Source of the DNA: Promicromonospora sp. MEB111 | Lineage (GTDB): Bacteria; Actinomycetota; Actinomycetes; Actinomycetales; Cellulomonadaceae | Direction: 5' to 3' | Assembly: GCF_030209445.1 (NCBI RefSeq) | Contig: NZ_JARVSD010000014.1 | Location: forward strand, 186,001 to 250,000 | Length of the DNA: 64,000 nucleotides | In this document: positions 39,797 to 47,555 of the stretch, one piece after another | How the letters are laid out: every line of letters starts with the position of its first letter | Numbering within the stretch: position 1 is the first letter of the stretch | Notes under the pieces: generated by a model | Databases searched by the model: none | Told to the model about the DNA's origin: nothing | What the model saw: only the letters and a program-made list of their open reading frames with translations | Program-made: the position numbers and the translations under genes

Positions 39797-42163
39797 CTAC
39801 TGCCGTGCCATGGCGACGCGGAGCCGCTCCTCGGGGCTGATGAAGTGATCGTGGTCGTCGCTGCCGAGGTCGAGCTGGACCCACTCGATCCGGCCGGTGA
39901 ACCGGCTCGAACCGGCGCTGTAGGCGTCGGACACGCTCGTCCCGGACTCGTAGCCGATGTCCGTGGTCTCGTCGGCGGAGAAGATCAGAGGCTGGGTCGC
40001 CTCCACGCGGCCGCGCCCCACCGGGGACCCGTCGTGGAAGAGGGTGACGTCACCGCCCTTGCCCAGCCCGCCGCCGTCGTAGGCGAACTCGACGCGGAGC
40101 TGGTGCCTGCCGGACGGCACCGGCACGTCGGCCACGACGTCGTACCGGCTGATGCCGAGCACGTTGTAGGTGAACGTCAGCCGGCCGCCCGCTGCGTGCA
40201 CCGACCAGCCGCCGAACCGCCCGCCCTGCGCGATGAGGACGCCGCTGGTGGCGCCCTCGGCGACGTCGGCCTCGGCGGTCACGGAGAACGACTTGTTCTT
40301 GACGCTGACGACGCTGTTCTCCGACAGCCGTCCCATCCCGGGGAAGAAGAGCTGTGAGTCGCCGTGGATCAGGGTGGGCCGGCCGGCGAGCTCGGGCACG
40401 AGCCGCTCCGCGGTGCGGTCGTCCATCGGCAGCACGTTGTACTTCGTGGCCTCGATGAGCCACAGCCGCTGGAGCCTGGCGAGCGCCTCGGGCCGCTCGG
40501 CGGCGAGGTCGTGCGCCTGGCTGAAGTCCGTCGTGCCGTCGTACAGCTCCCAGACGTCGTCGTCGAACGCGGGCGGCGGTGCCCCGGTCAGCTCCCATGG
40601 CGTGCGGTGCTTGGTGACGGCGCTCCAGCCGCGGTCGTAGATCCCTCGGTTGCCGAACATCTCGAAGTACTGCAGGTCGTGCCGTTCGGGTGTGGCGGCG
40701 TCGCCGAACGCGTAGACCATGGAGGTGCCCTCGATGGGTGCCTGCAGCACGCCGTTGACCGTGGTCGGCTCGGGCAGCCCCGCGGCCTCGAGGATCGTGG
40801 GCGCGACGTCGATGACGTGGGCGAACTGCGTGCGGAGCCCGCCGCGCTCCGTGATGCCGCCGGGCCAGTGCACGATCGTGCCGTTGCGGGTGCCGCCCCA
40901 GTGCGAGGCGACCTGCTTGGTCCACTGGTAGGGCGTGTCCATGGCCCAGGCCCAGCCCACCGCGTAGTGGTTGTAGGAGCTGGGCGAGCCGAACTCGTCG
41001 ATCTTGGACCGCATGAAATCGGGCGTCTCCAGGGCGGCCATGCCGTTGAAGTTCGCCATCTCGTTGAAGGCGCCGTTCACCGTGCCCTCGGCCGAGGCGC
41101 CGTTGTCGCCGATGATGTAGTAGACGATCGTGTCGTCGAGGACGCCCAGGTCCTCCAGCGTGTCGATCACCCGGCCGACCTGGACGTCGGTGTGCTCCAG
41201 GAAGCCCGCGTACACCTCCATCTCGCGCGCGAGCACGGGCTTGAGGGCGTCGGGCATGTCGTCCCAGGCGGGGATCTCGTCGTGCCGCGCGGTGAGGTCG
41301 GCCTCGGGCGGGATGACCCCGAGCTCCTTCTGCCGCGCGAACGTCCGCTCGCGCTGCACGTCCCACCCGTCGTCGAACCGCCCGCGGTACTTCTCGACCC
41401 ACTCCGGCGGGACATGGTGCGGGGCGTGCGTCGCTCCCGGGGCGAGGTAGACGAAGAACGGCTTGTCGGGCATCAGGGCCTTCTGCTGCCGCACCCACGA
41501 GCACGCGTGGTCCACCAGGTCCTCGGTCAGGTGATAGCCCTCCTCGGCGGTCGCCGGGGGCTCGACCGGCGTCGTCCCGTTGTACAGGGCGGGGGCCCAC
41601 TGGTTGTTCTCGCCGCCGATGAACCCGTAGAAGGTCTCGAAGCCCCCGCCGCCGGTCGGCCACGCGTCGAACGGGCCCATCGGCGACGACTGCCACACCG
41701 GCACCTCGTGGCACTTGCCGAACTGCGCCGTCGAGTACCCGTTCAGCCGGAGCGTCTCGGCCAGCGGGGCCTTGGTGTTGGGGCGCAGCGAGCTGTTCCC
41801 GGGCGCCGACGTCGCCGTCTCGGTGATGCTGCCCATGCCCACCGAGTGGTGGTTGCGGCCCGTCAGCAGCGCCTGTCGCGTCGGCGCGCACAGCGCCGTC
41901 GTGTGGAAGCGGTTGAAGCGCAGGCCGCCCGCGGCGAGCCGCTCCGCCGTCGGCGTCGAGCAGGGCCCGCCGAACGCGCTCGACGCCCCGAACCCGACGT
42001 CGTCGAGCAGGACGACCAGCACGTTGGGCGCGCCGGGTGGGGGCAGCAGCGGCTCGATCGGGGGGTACGACGTGTCGGGATCCTTCGCGTCGTACGTCGT
42101 CAGGCCCGACGCCGGCCGGTCCGGGATCGGCAGCATCGTGCGGGCGTGCGGGTGAGGACGCAT
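39797..42163 (-). CDS. Type I arylsulfatase
   Basis: A 788-residue formylglycine-dependent sulfatase. The metal site VVLLDDVGFG (Asp54/Asp55) and the modification motif C-x-P-x-R in LCAPTRQALLTGR (Cys92) are intact; Cys is oxidised to formylglycine by a separate enzyme not in this window. YIIGDNGAS gives the later Asp/Asn metal ligands. The last 190 residues form the beta-rich C-terminal domain of large arylsulfatases. No signal peptide is visible. ATG 42163 has GGAG upstream; ATG 42199 is an alternative with a weaker site. It hydrolyses sulfate esters, with the natural substrate unknown. Confidence 0.92.
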   Translation of the reverse strand: MRPHPHARTMLPIPDRPASGLTTYDAKDPDTSYPPIEPLLPPPGAPNVLVVLLDDVGFGASSAFGGPCSTPTAERLAAGGLRFNRFHTTALCAPTRQALLTGRNHHSVGMGSITETATSAPGNSSLRPNTKAPLAETLRLNGYSTAQFGKCHEVPVWQSSPMGPFDAWPTGGGGFETFYGFIGGENNQWAPALYNGTTPVEPPATAEEGYHLTEDLVDHACSWVRQQKALMPDKPFFVYLAPGATHAPHHVPPEWVEKYRGRFDDGWDVQRERTFARQKELGVIPPEADLTARHDEIPAWDDMPDALKPVLAREMEVYAGFLEHTDVQVGRVIDTLEDLGVLDDTIVYYIIGDNGASAEGTVNGAFNEMANFNGMAALETPDFMRSKIDEFGSPSSYNHYAVGWAWAMDTPYQWTKQVASHWGGTRNGTIVHWPGGITERGGLRTQFAHVIDVAPTILEAAGLPEPTTVNGVLQAPIEGTSMVYAFGDAATPERHDLQYFEMFGNRGIYDRGWSAVTKHRTPWELTGAPPPAFDDDVWELYDGTTDFSQAHDLAAERPEALARLQRLWLIEATKYNVLPMDDRTAERLVPELAGRPTLIHGDSQLFFPGMGRLSENSVVSVKNKSFSVTAEADVAEGATSGVLIAQGGRFGGWSVHAAGGRLTFTYNVLGISRYDVVADVPVPSGRHQLRVEFAYDGGGLGKGGDVTLFHDGSPVGRGRVEATQPLIFSADETTDIGYESGTSVSDAYSAGSSRFTGRIEWVQLDLGSDDHDHFISPEERLRVAMARQ

Positions 42164-42285
42164 GGGATGCTCCGCTTCGTCGCGCTGAGGGTCGGGCATC
42201 TTCCACGCTAGGCCGGCGCCACGAGCGCGCATCCCACAAAAGAGGTGAGTTCCCCTGGCGCCGGACGTCGGCCCAGGTCGGCTGG

Positions 42286-43281
42286 TCAGCCCAGGTCGGC
42301 GAGGACCGTCGTGGGCGGCACGAAGAAGGTCGTGCCGGTCTGCGGGGTCGAGAAGTCGAGGATCCGGTCGTGCAGGCCGGGCGGGTCGCCCACGAACATG
42401 CGCTCCAGCATCCGCTCGATGACCCACAGGTGGCGGGCGTAGCCGATGAAGTAGGTGCCGAACTCGCCGTGCCCCGGGCGGCCGAACGGCATGTTGTCGC
42501 GCAGGATGTCGTGCTCGCCGTCCTCGTCGGTGATCGTGGCGAGGGTCTTGTGCGACTTCTGGCCGGTGACCGCGTCGTCGAGCTCGACGCCGTCCGCCTT
42601 GGTGCGGCCGATGATCCGCTCCTGCTGCTCGGTCGGCAGCGCCTGCCAGGCGGCGAGGGTGTGCAGGTACTTCTGCACGACGACGTAGCTGCCGCCGGCG
42701 AACTCCGGGTCCTCGTCACCCACCAGGGTGGACTCCGGGAGGTCCGCGCCCACCGGGTTGGCCGTGCCGTCGACGAAGCCGAGCAGGTCGCGGGTGTCGA
42801 AGTAGCGGAACCCCGACACCTCGTCGACGGTGGTGACCGCGCTGCCGAGCGCGGCGAGCAGCAGGCGCTCCAGCTCGAAGCACAGGTCCTGGCGGTCCGA
42901 CCAGATGTGGAACAGCAGGTCACCCGGGGTGGAGACCGCCGAATGGGCGGCGCCGGCGATCTCCCGGAAGGGGTGGAGCTCGGCCGGCTGCTCCCGTCCG
43001 GTCAGCTCCGTCCAGATCCGGCTGCCGATGCCGACGGTGCAGGAGACCGGGTTCCCCAGGTCGCGGAACCCGACGGTCTTGACCAGACCGTCGAGGTCGG
43101 CGAGCACCTCGCGGACGGTGCTCATTGCCGCGTCGCCGTCGTTCACGACGAGCGTGAGGAAGACGGCCGACCGCCGCAGCGGGGCGTCCACGCCCTGCGG
43201 CGAGACGGGTGCGCCGTAGGTCGACGGGGCGGTCCGCCCGGTGTGTCCGCTGCTCAGGCTGCTGCTCGTGCTGTCCGGCAT
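42286..43281 (-). CDS. Dyp-type heme peroxidase
   Basis: A 331-residue dye-decolorising peroxidase. The distal-side GxxDG motif is GFVDGTANP; the proximal heme His is probably in GQKSHKTLA; and the distal Arg lies in GTYFIGYARHLWVIE. There is no Tat signal and no obvious C-terminal encapsulin-targeting tail, so it appears cytosolic. It oxidises bulky substrates with H2O2. It overlaps no gene but lies 9 bp downstream of the kinase-like gene on the same strand, possibly co-transcribed with it. A link with H2O2 from the distant copper oxidase would be speculation. Confidence 0.92.
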   Translation of the reverse strand: MPDSTSSSLSSGHTGRTAPSTYGAPVSPQGVDAPLRRSAVFLTLVVNDGDAAMSTVREVLADLDGLVKTVGFRDLGNPVSCTVGIGSRIWTELTGREQPAELHPFREIAGAAHSAVSTPGDLLFHIWSDRQDLCFELERLLLAALGSAVTTVDEVSGFRYFDTRDLLGFVDGTANPVGADLPESTLVGDEDPEFAGGSYVVVQKYLHTLAAWQALPTEQQERIIGRTKADGVELDDAVTGQKSHKTLATITDEDGEHDILRDNMPFGRPGHGEFGTYFIGYARHLWVIERMLERMFVGDPPGLHDRILDFSTPQTGTTFFVPPTTVLADLG

Positions 43282-43290
43282 GCCGGAAGG

Positions 43291-44139
43291 CTAACAGCGG
43301 CGGTTCGGGCCGTCGGGCTCTTCCCGTGCCGCCCGCCAGGCCTCGGCCAACGCCGCGACCGAGGGCCAACGCTCCTTCCGCTCCGGGCGGACCGCGCGGT
43401 CGGCGACGGCGAGCTGCGCGGCCGAGCCGGCCCAGGCCGCGGGCGACCGCGTCGCGTCGTCGCCCAGGAACGTGTGCGCGAGCGCCCCGAGCGCGAAGAC
43501 GTTCGTGACCTCGTCGATCGGCGCGCCGAGCGCGTACTCCTCGGGCGACATGAACCGGGACGACCCCCACATCCGCCCCATCCGGTTGACCACCGGTGCA
43601 CGCTCGTAGAGGTCCAGGTCGCACAGGACGACGCGCCCGGTCGCCGGCTCGATCATCACCGAGCCGTCGTACAGGTCGACGGCCACCCAGCCGAGCGCCG
43701 CCGCGTGCGCGTGGAAGTCGTAGAGCTGCCGCACCGCGTCGACCCGGGCGGCCAGGTCCAGGGACCGCACGACGTGCGACCGCTCGTACTGCCTGCCGAC
43801 CGGCGTCGCGTCGGTCCAGTCGAACACGAGGGCGTGGCCGGTCCCGACGTCCACGGCCTCGCGCAGGGTCACGAGGGTGGGGTGGGCGAGCGCCCGGTAG
43901 ACGTCGGCGGCCCGGCGGGCCCGCGCGGCCGCGTCGACCCCGTCGCCGTCGTACCGCTCCGTGGGCGCGCCCGCGTACTTGACGAACACCCGGCCCGCGG
44001 GCCCCTCGACCCCCAGGCAGAGGTTGCCCGAGTCCTGCTGGTCGAGCACCGCGAACACCGTGCCCCAGCGCGCCGTGAAGGACAGGTCGTGCGGCGTCCG
44101 CAGGCGCACGGGCAGGCCGTCCAGGTCGGTCACGATCAC
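43291..44139 (-). CDS. Protein-kinase-like protein with atypical catalytic loop
   Basis: A 282-residue kinase-fold protein. The beta-3 lysine is in GRVFVKYAG; the catalytic loop reads WVAVDLYDGSVMI, keeping the Asp but replacing His-Arg with Val-Ala-Val and the usual Asn with Ser; the DFG position is DLD (VVLCDLDLY); a kinase-like MSPEEYALGAPIDEVTNVFALG follows. The general layout is that of actinobacterial Ser/Thr kinase-like proteins without a membrane segment. AGCCTA complements a TAGGCT box six bases before GTG 44139, suggesting a leaderless message. Activity is possible but not assured. Confidence 0.75.
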   Translation of the reverse strand: MIVTDLDGLPVRLRTPHDLSFTARWGTVFAVLDQQDSGNLCLGVEGPAGRVFVKYAGAPTERYDGDGVDAAARARRAADVYRALAHPTLVTLREAVDVGTGHALVFDWTDATPVGRQYERSHVVRSLDLAARVDAVRQLYDFHAHAAALGWVAVDLYDGSVMIEPATGRVVLCDLDLYERAPVVNRMGRMWGSSRFMSPEEYALGAPIDEVTNVFALGALAHTFLGDDATRSPAAWAGSAAQLAVADRAVRPERKERWPSVAALAEAWRAAREEPDGPNRRC

Positions 44140-44235
44140 GCGCGGAGCCTAGCCGGAACTCACCCGCTTCCACGGGGCGCGGCCCAGCCCACGGACGTAC
44201 CGTCGAACAGACGGAGCGACGGCGACGGAGGAACG

Positions 44236-44982
44236 ATGACCACCACACCCGCCCCGCGTGAACCCGAGCTGGCCGGTCAGACCGTCGTCGTGATCGGCGG
44301 CAGCGCGGGCATCGGGCTCGAGACCGCGCGCCGCGCCCGGACCGAGGGTGCCGACGTCGTCCTCACCGGCCGGGACCCGGCCCGCCTGGAGCGCGCCGGT
44401 ACCGACGTCGGCGCGCGCGCCACCGCGGCCTTCGACGCCACCGACACCGCCGCCCTCGCGCGGTTCTTCGGGGAGCTGCCGGACCCGCTCGACCACGTGC
44501 TGATCACGGCCGGCGGCCCGCACTACGGACCCCTGCTGGAGATGGACGCCGCCGAGGTGCGCGACGCGCTCGGCGACCACATGGTCGTGGCCCTCGACGT
44601 GGCCCGCAACGTCGCCGGCCGGCTGCGGCCCGGCGGGACGCTCCTGCTGATGGGCGGCACCGGGGCGCGGCGCGTCGGCCACGGCCTCGGGATCGCCTCG
44701 GCCACCACCGCCGCCCTGCCGCCGTTCACGGCGGCCCTCGCGCTCGAGCTGGCGCCGGTCCGGGTCAACCTCATCGCCGCGGGCTTCGTCGACACACCGC
44801 TGTCGGCCTCGCTGCTCGGCGACAAGCTGGACGAACGTCGCGCCGAGCTGCGGGACACCCTGCCGATCGGGCGGGTCGTCGGTCCGGCCGACGTGGCGGC
44901 GCTCGCCGTCCACCTCATGGCCAACACCGCACTGACCGGTGCGACCTATGACATCGACGGCGGCCAGCAGTTCGTCTGGTGA
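44236..44982 (+). CDS. SDR-fold protein lacking the canonical Tyr/Lys pair
   Basis: A 248-residue Rossmann protein with cofactor loop IGGSAGIGLETARRA and TGRDP. The usual Y-x-x-x-K is replaced by GIASATTAALPPFTAALALEL, with neither Tyr nor Lys in place, and the preceding Ser region is GGTGARRV. This matches the Lin1944-like SDR branch, whose members lack the classical active site. It may bind NAD(P) without acting as a normal dehydrogenase. GGAGG precedes ATG 44236. An enoyl-CoA hydratase-like gene follows 47 bp later. Confidence 0.82.
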   Translation: MTTTPAPREPELAGQTVVVIGGSAGIGLETARRARTEGADVVLTGRDPARLERAGTDVGARATAAFDATDTAALARFFGELPDPLDHVLITAGGPHYGPLLEMDAAEVRDALGDHMVVALDVARNVAGRLRPGGTLLLMGGTGARRVGHGLGIASATTAALPPFTAALALELAPVRVNLIAAGFVDTPLSASLLGDKLDERRAELRDTLPIGRVVGPADVAALAVHLMANTALTGATYDIDGGQQFVW

Positions 44983-45029
44983 CCCGTCCGGCGATCCGTC
45001 CGATGATCCGTCCGGCAAGGAGCACGACC

Positions 45030-45860
45030 ATGAGCACGGAGCAGTTCCACGTCGACGAGGTCTCGCCGTCGTACTGGCGGGTGACCTTCGACAACGGGCC
45101 CGTCAACCTGCTGGACCCCGACACCGTCGAGCAGCTCGCGGTGCTGGTGGACCGGATCGAGGCGGCCCCCGACCTCACGGTCGTCGTGTTCCGCAGCGAC
45201 ACGCCCGGCTACTTCATGGCGCACTGGGACTTCCTGTCCGACACCTCCCGCGTCGTGGGGATGCCGCTCGGGCCGACGGGCCTGCACCCGTACCTGGACA
45301 ACTTCGTCCGGCTGAGCCGCGTGCCGGTCGCGACCATCTCGGAGATCCGCGGCCGCACCCGCGGCGCCGGGAGCGAGTTCGTGCTCGCCACCGACATCCG
45401 CCTCGCGTCCGAGCGGGCCGTGCTCGGCCAGTTCGAGGTCGGCGTGGGCGCCGTCCCCGGCGGCGGTCCGATGGCGCGCCTGGGGCGGCTGGTCGGCCGG
45501 GGCCGCGCGCTGGAGATCCTGCTCGGCGGCGAGGACGTCCCAGCCGCGCGGGCCGCCGAGTACGGGTACGTGAACCGGCTCGTGCCCGACGCCGAGCTGG
45601 AGCGGGTCACCGACGCGTTCGCCCGCCGGATCGCGGCCTTCGACAAGGTCGCGGTGGCGGGCATCAAGCAGCTGGTGGACGTCGCGACCCTGCCCGCCGA
45701 CGACGAGCTCGCCCGCGGGCTCGACGCCTACTTCGCCACCGCCGGCCGCCCCGAGCACCGGCCGTTCGTCGGCCTGCTCCTCGAGCACGGCCTCCAGCGG
45801 CCCGACGGCGTCGAGACCGACCTCGGCACCGCGATCGGCCGGCTCCGCCAGGGTTCCTGA
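45030..45860 (+). CDS. Enoyl-CoA hydratase/isomerase-family protein
   Basis: A 276-residue crotonase-fold protein. The first oxyanion loop is PGYFMAHWDFLS and the second RGRTRGAGSEFVLATDIRLASERAVLGQFEVGVGAVPGGG; the Glu in FEVGVG is the usual catalytic position, and the helical tail AFDKVAVAGIKQLVD is typical. Divergence in the first loop (AHWD rather than AGAD) makes the specific reaction uncertain. AAGGAG precedes ATG 45030. The 47-bp leader contains three near-copies of GATCCGTCCG. It may share a transcript with the upstream SDR gene. Confidence 0.85.
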   Translation: MSTEQFHVDEVSPSYWRVTFDNGPVNLLDPDTVEQLAVLVDRIEAAPDLTVVVFRSDTPGYFMAHWDFLSDTSRVVGMPLGPTGLHPYLDNFVRLSRVPVATISEIRGRTRGAGSEFVLATDIRLASERAVLGQFEVGVGAVPGGGPMARLGRLVGRGRALEILLGGEDVPAARAAEYGYVNRLVPDAELERVTDAFARRIAAFDKVAVAGIKQLVDVATLPADDELARGLDAYFATAGRPEHRPFVGLLLEHGLQRPDGVETDLGTAIGRLRQGS

Positions 45861-45899
45861 CCCGCAGCAGGGCGGGCCGCCTGGGCGCTGCCGCTACTT

Positions 45900-45996
45900 C
45901 GGCAGTCCGCCCTTGACGTCGGCAGTCGGCATCGAGATCGGCACAGGCCTGTGCCGATCTCAGTGCCATCTGCCGACTTGGCGGAGCTGACTGCCG
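45900..45996. repeat. Large nested inverted repeat between convergent genes
   Basis: A 28-bp perfect palindrome (45934-45961, half-site GAGATCGGCACAGG) is nested inside longer imperfect arms: CGGCAGTC (45900-45907) with GACTGCCG (45989-45996), and GTCGGCA near 45918 with TGCCGAC near 45971. It lies between the convergent crotonase and tetR genes and could serve as a terminator. No open frame of interest overlaps it. Confidence 0.65.
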
Positions 45997-46022
45997 GCCT
46001 CGCGTGCGCCCGGCCGCTCCCG

Positions 46023-46595
46023 CTACGGGTTCCGCAGCCCGCGGAGGGTGTGCTCGAAGCTGCGGACGTAGCTGTCGCGGTGCTGCTCGTCGCAGGCGCG
46101 GGCGATGATGCCGCGCTCCCAGATCAGCACGTCGACGTCGTCCGGCGTGAGGTCGGCCCGGATCGCGCCGGTGGCCTGTGCCTCGGCGAGGAATCCTCCG
46201 GCGACCTCGCTGGCGCGCTCGCACAGCGCGGTCAGCGCGCCGGACCCGGGCTGGGCGCGCAGCAGCACGTCGTTGGCCGCGGGCTCGTCGAACGCGACCA
46301 GCCAGATCTGCCGCAGGTAGCCCTCGAACCGCTCGGCGGGATCCTCGATGGCGCCGACCGCGGTGATGATGCCCGCGATGCGCTCGGCGAACAGCTCCTC
46401 CACCACCGCGTCGATCAGGCCCTGCCGGCCCCCGAAGCGGTGGTAGATGGTGCCCTTGCTGACGCCCGCGGCTCGTGCGACCTCGTCCAGGGGGCTGTTC
46501 AGCCCGCCCGCGCGGAACACGTCGAGGGCGGCCAGCCGGATGCCCTCGACGTTGCGCCGCGCGTCGGCGCGGAGCCGCGGCGGGTCCGAGGTCAT
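46023..46595 (-). CDS. TetR-family transcriptional regulator
   Basis: A 190-residue TetR repressor. The HTH is LAALDVFRAGGLNSPLDEVARAAGVSKGTIYHRFGGRQGLID; the C-terminal ligand domain (AAFDEPAANDVLLRAQPGSGALTAL) follows. The ATG at 46595 overlaps the dsbA-like stop by four bases (ATGA), so the repressor is the last gene of a three-gene operon. The dyad over the operon promoter at 47480-47491 is its likely operator, giving autoregulation. Confidence 0.9.
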   Translation of the reverse strand: MTSDPPRLRADARRNVEGIRLAALDVFRAGGLNSPLDEVARAAGVSKGTIYHRFGGRQGLIDAVVEELFAERIAGIITAVGAIEDPAERFEGYLRQIWLVAFDEPAANDVLLRAQPGSGALTALCERASEVAGGFLAEAQATGAIRADLTPDDVDVLIWERGIIARACDEQHRDSYVRSFEHTLRGLRNP

Positions 46596-47293
46596 CGACC
46601 GATCCCGGCGGCGGCGGGCGAGCCCACCGTCTCGTTCCAGCTCGTCTGCAGGGCCTGGAGGAACGCCTCCACCGGCTGCGCGCCGGACACGGCGTACTTC
46701 CCGGCGAACACGAAGAACGGCACGCCCGTGATGCCGAGCTGCCGGGCCTGCTGGATGTCGGCCTCGACGGCGTCGGCGAACTCGTCGTCGGCGAGCGCGG
46801 TCAGGGCGGCGTCGCGGTCCAGGCCCACCTGCGCGGCCAGGTCCGCGAGGACCTGGTGGTCGGCCACGTTCAGGCCGTCGGTGAAGTACGCCTGGAACAG
46901 CCGCTGGACCATCTCGTGCTGCTTGCCGTGCCCGGCGGCGAAGTGGCTGAGCTGGTGCGCGGTGCGGGTGCCCACGGCCTTGGCCCGGTCGAAGCGGTAG
47001 TCCAGCCCGACCTGCCGGCCGCGCTCCGCGATCTGCTCGTGCATCGCCGCCGCCTGCTCGCGCGGGAACCCGCGCTTGGCCGAGAGCAGCTCCAGCAGGT
47101 CGATCGGCTCGTCGCCGGTCAGCTCCGGCATCAGCAGGAAGCTGTGGTAGCGCACCTCGACCCCGGAGGCGTGCGGGAACTGCTCCAGCGCCCGCTCCAG
47201 GAGCGCGTCGCCCATGTAGCAGAACGGGCACATCACGTCGCTCCACACGTCGACCACGAGCTTGTCCGCGGCCCGACCGAACGCACCGGCCAT
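46592..47293 (-). CDS. DsbA-family (FrnE-like) thiol oxidoreductase
   Basis: A 233-residue thioredoxin-fold protein. The active site is WSDVMCPFCYMGD (C-P-F-C); the helical insertion and the cis-Pro loop GITGVPFFVFAGKYAVSGAQ match the FrnE branch of cytosolic DsbA-like proteins. No signal peptide, so it acts in the cytoplasm. ATG 47293 overlaps the stop of a short upstream reading frame (ATGA), and its own stop overlaps tetR. Family members have isomerase or oxidase activity on protein thiols and are linked to stress tolerance. Confidence 0.9.
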   Translation of the reverse strand: MAGAFGRAADKLVVDVWSDVMCPFCYMGDALLERALEQFPHASGVEVRYHSFLLMPELTGDEPIDLLELLSAKRGFPREQAAAMHEQIAERGRQVGLDYRFDRAKAVGTRTAHQLSHFAAGHGKQHEMVQRLFQAYFTDGLNVADHQVLADLAAQVGLDRDAALTALADDEFADAVEADIQQARQLGITGVPFFVFAGKYAVSGAQPVEAFLQALQTSWNETVGSPAAAGIGR

Positions 47294-47469
47294 CAGGAGC
47301 ACACCCCGTCCACGGAGCAGACGCCGAACGCCTCGCCCAGGGGCAGGAGCTCGAACGGGGACCGGACCGCCGGGGCGCCGTCGACGGCCTCGGGCATCAC
47401 CTCTGCCGGGGCCTGGACCGCGGCCTCGACCACGGGGGCGGCCTGCACGACCGCGTCACCTGTCTTCAT
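47293..47469 (-). CDS. Short peptide with Cys-containing C-terminus, coupled to the DsbA-like gene
   Basis: A 58-residue frame starting MKTGDAVVQAAP, rich in Ala/Val/Glu, then FELLPLGEAFGVCSVDGVCS at the very C-terminus with two Cys. Support for expression: TTGACG-N18-TACCGT lies 8 bases before the ATG (leaderless), and the stop overlaps the dsbA-like ATG by ATGA, so the frame spans exactly from promoter to coupled gene. No family recognised. It could be a substrate or a modified-peptide precursor for the DsbA-like protein, or a leader peptide that sets its translation. Confidence 0.5.
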   Translation of the reverse strand: MKTGDAVVQAAPVVEAAVQAPAEVMPEAVDGAPAVRSPFELLPLGEAFGVCSVDGVCS

Positions 47470-47477
47470 GGTCAAGG

Positions 47478-47507
47478 ACGGTAGGACTAACTTGAACCCC
47501 CCGTCAA
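47478..47507 (-). promoter_or_regulatory. Promoter and TetR site of the peptide-dsbA-tetR operon
   Basis: Minus strand TTGACG (47507-47502), 18-bp spacer, TACCGT (47483-47478), eight bases before the ATG at 47469. GGTAGGACTAAC (47480-47491) is an imperfect dyad over the -10, a plausible TetR operator. Confidence 0.6.
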
Positions 47508-47555
47508 CTTGGGCTGCCTTCATCGCCGTCGGACGACGGGTCGGTCAGGGACTGC

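Noticed and set aside
42286-42330. Encapsulin-targeting tail on the DyP peroxidase
   Set aside because: The protein ends soon after the catalytic domain (VPPTTVLADLG) without the usual flexible linker and LxxxGSLxx-type motif, and no encapsulin gene is nearby.
42037-44236. Long plus-strand open frame leading into the SDR gene at 44236
   Set aside because: Upstream of ATG 44236 it is antisense to the sulfatase, DyP and kinase-like genes and has no recognisable domain; GGAGG marks the internal ATG.
44983-45020. CRISPR-like short repeats GATCCGTCCG
   Set aside because: Only three imperfect 10-bp units without spacers; it is a short leader before the crotonase gene.
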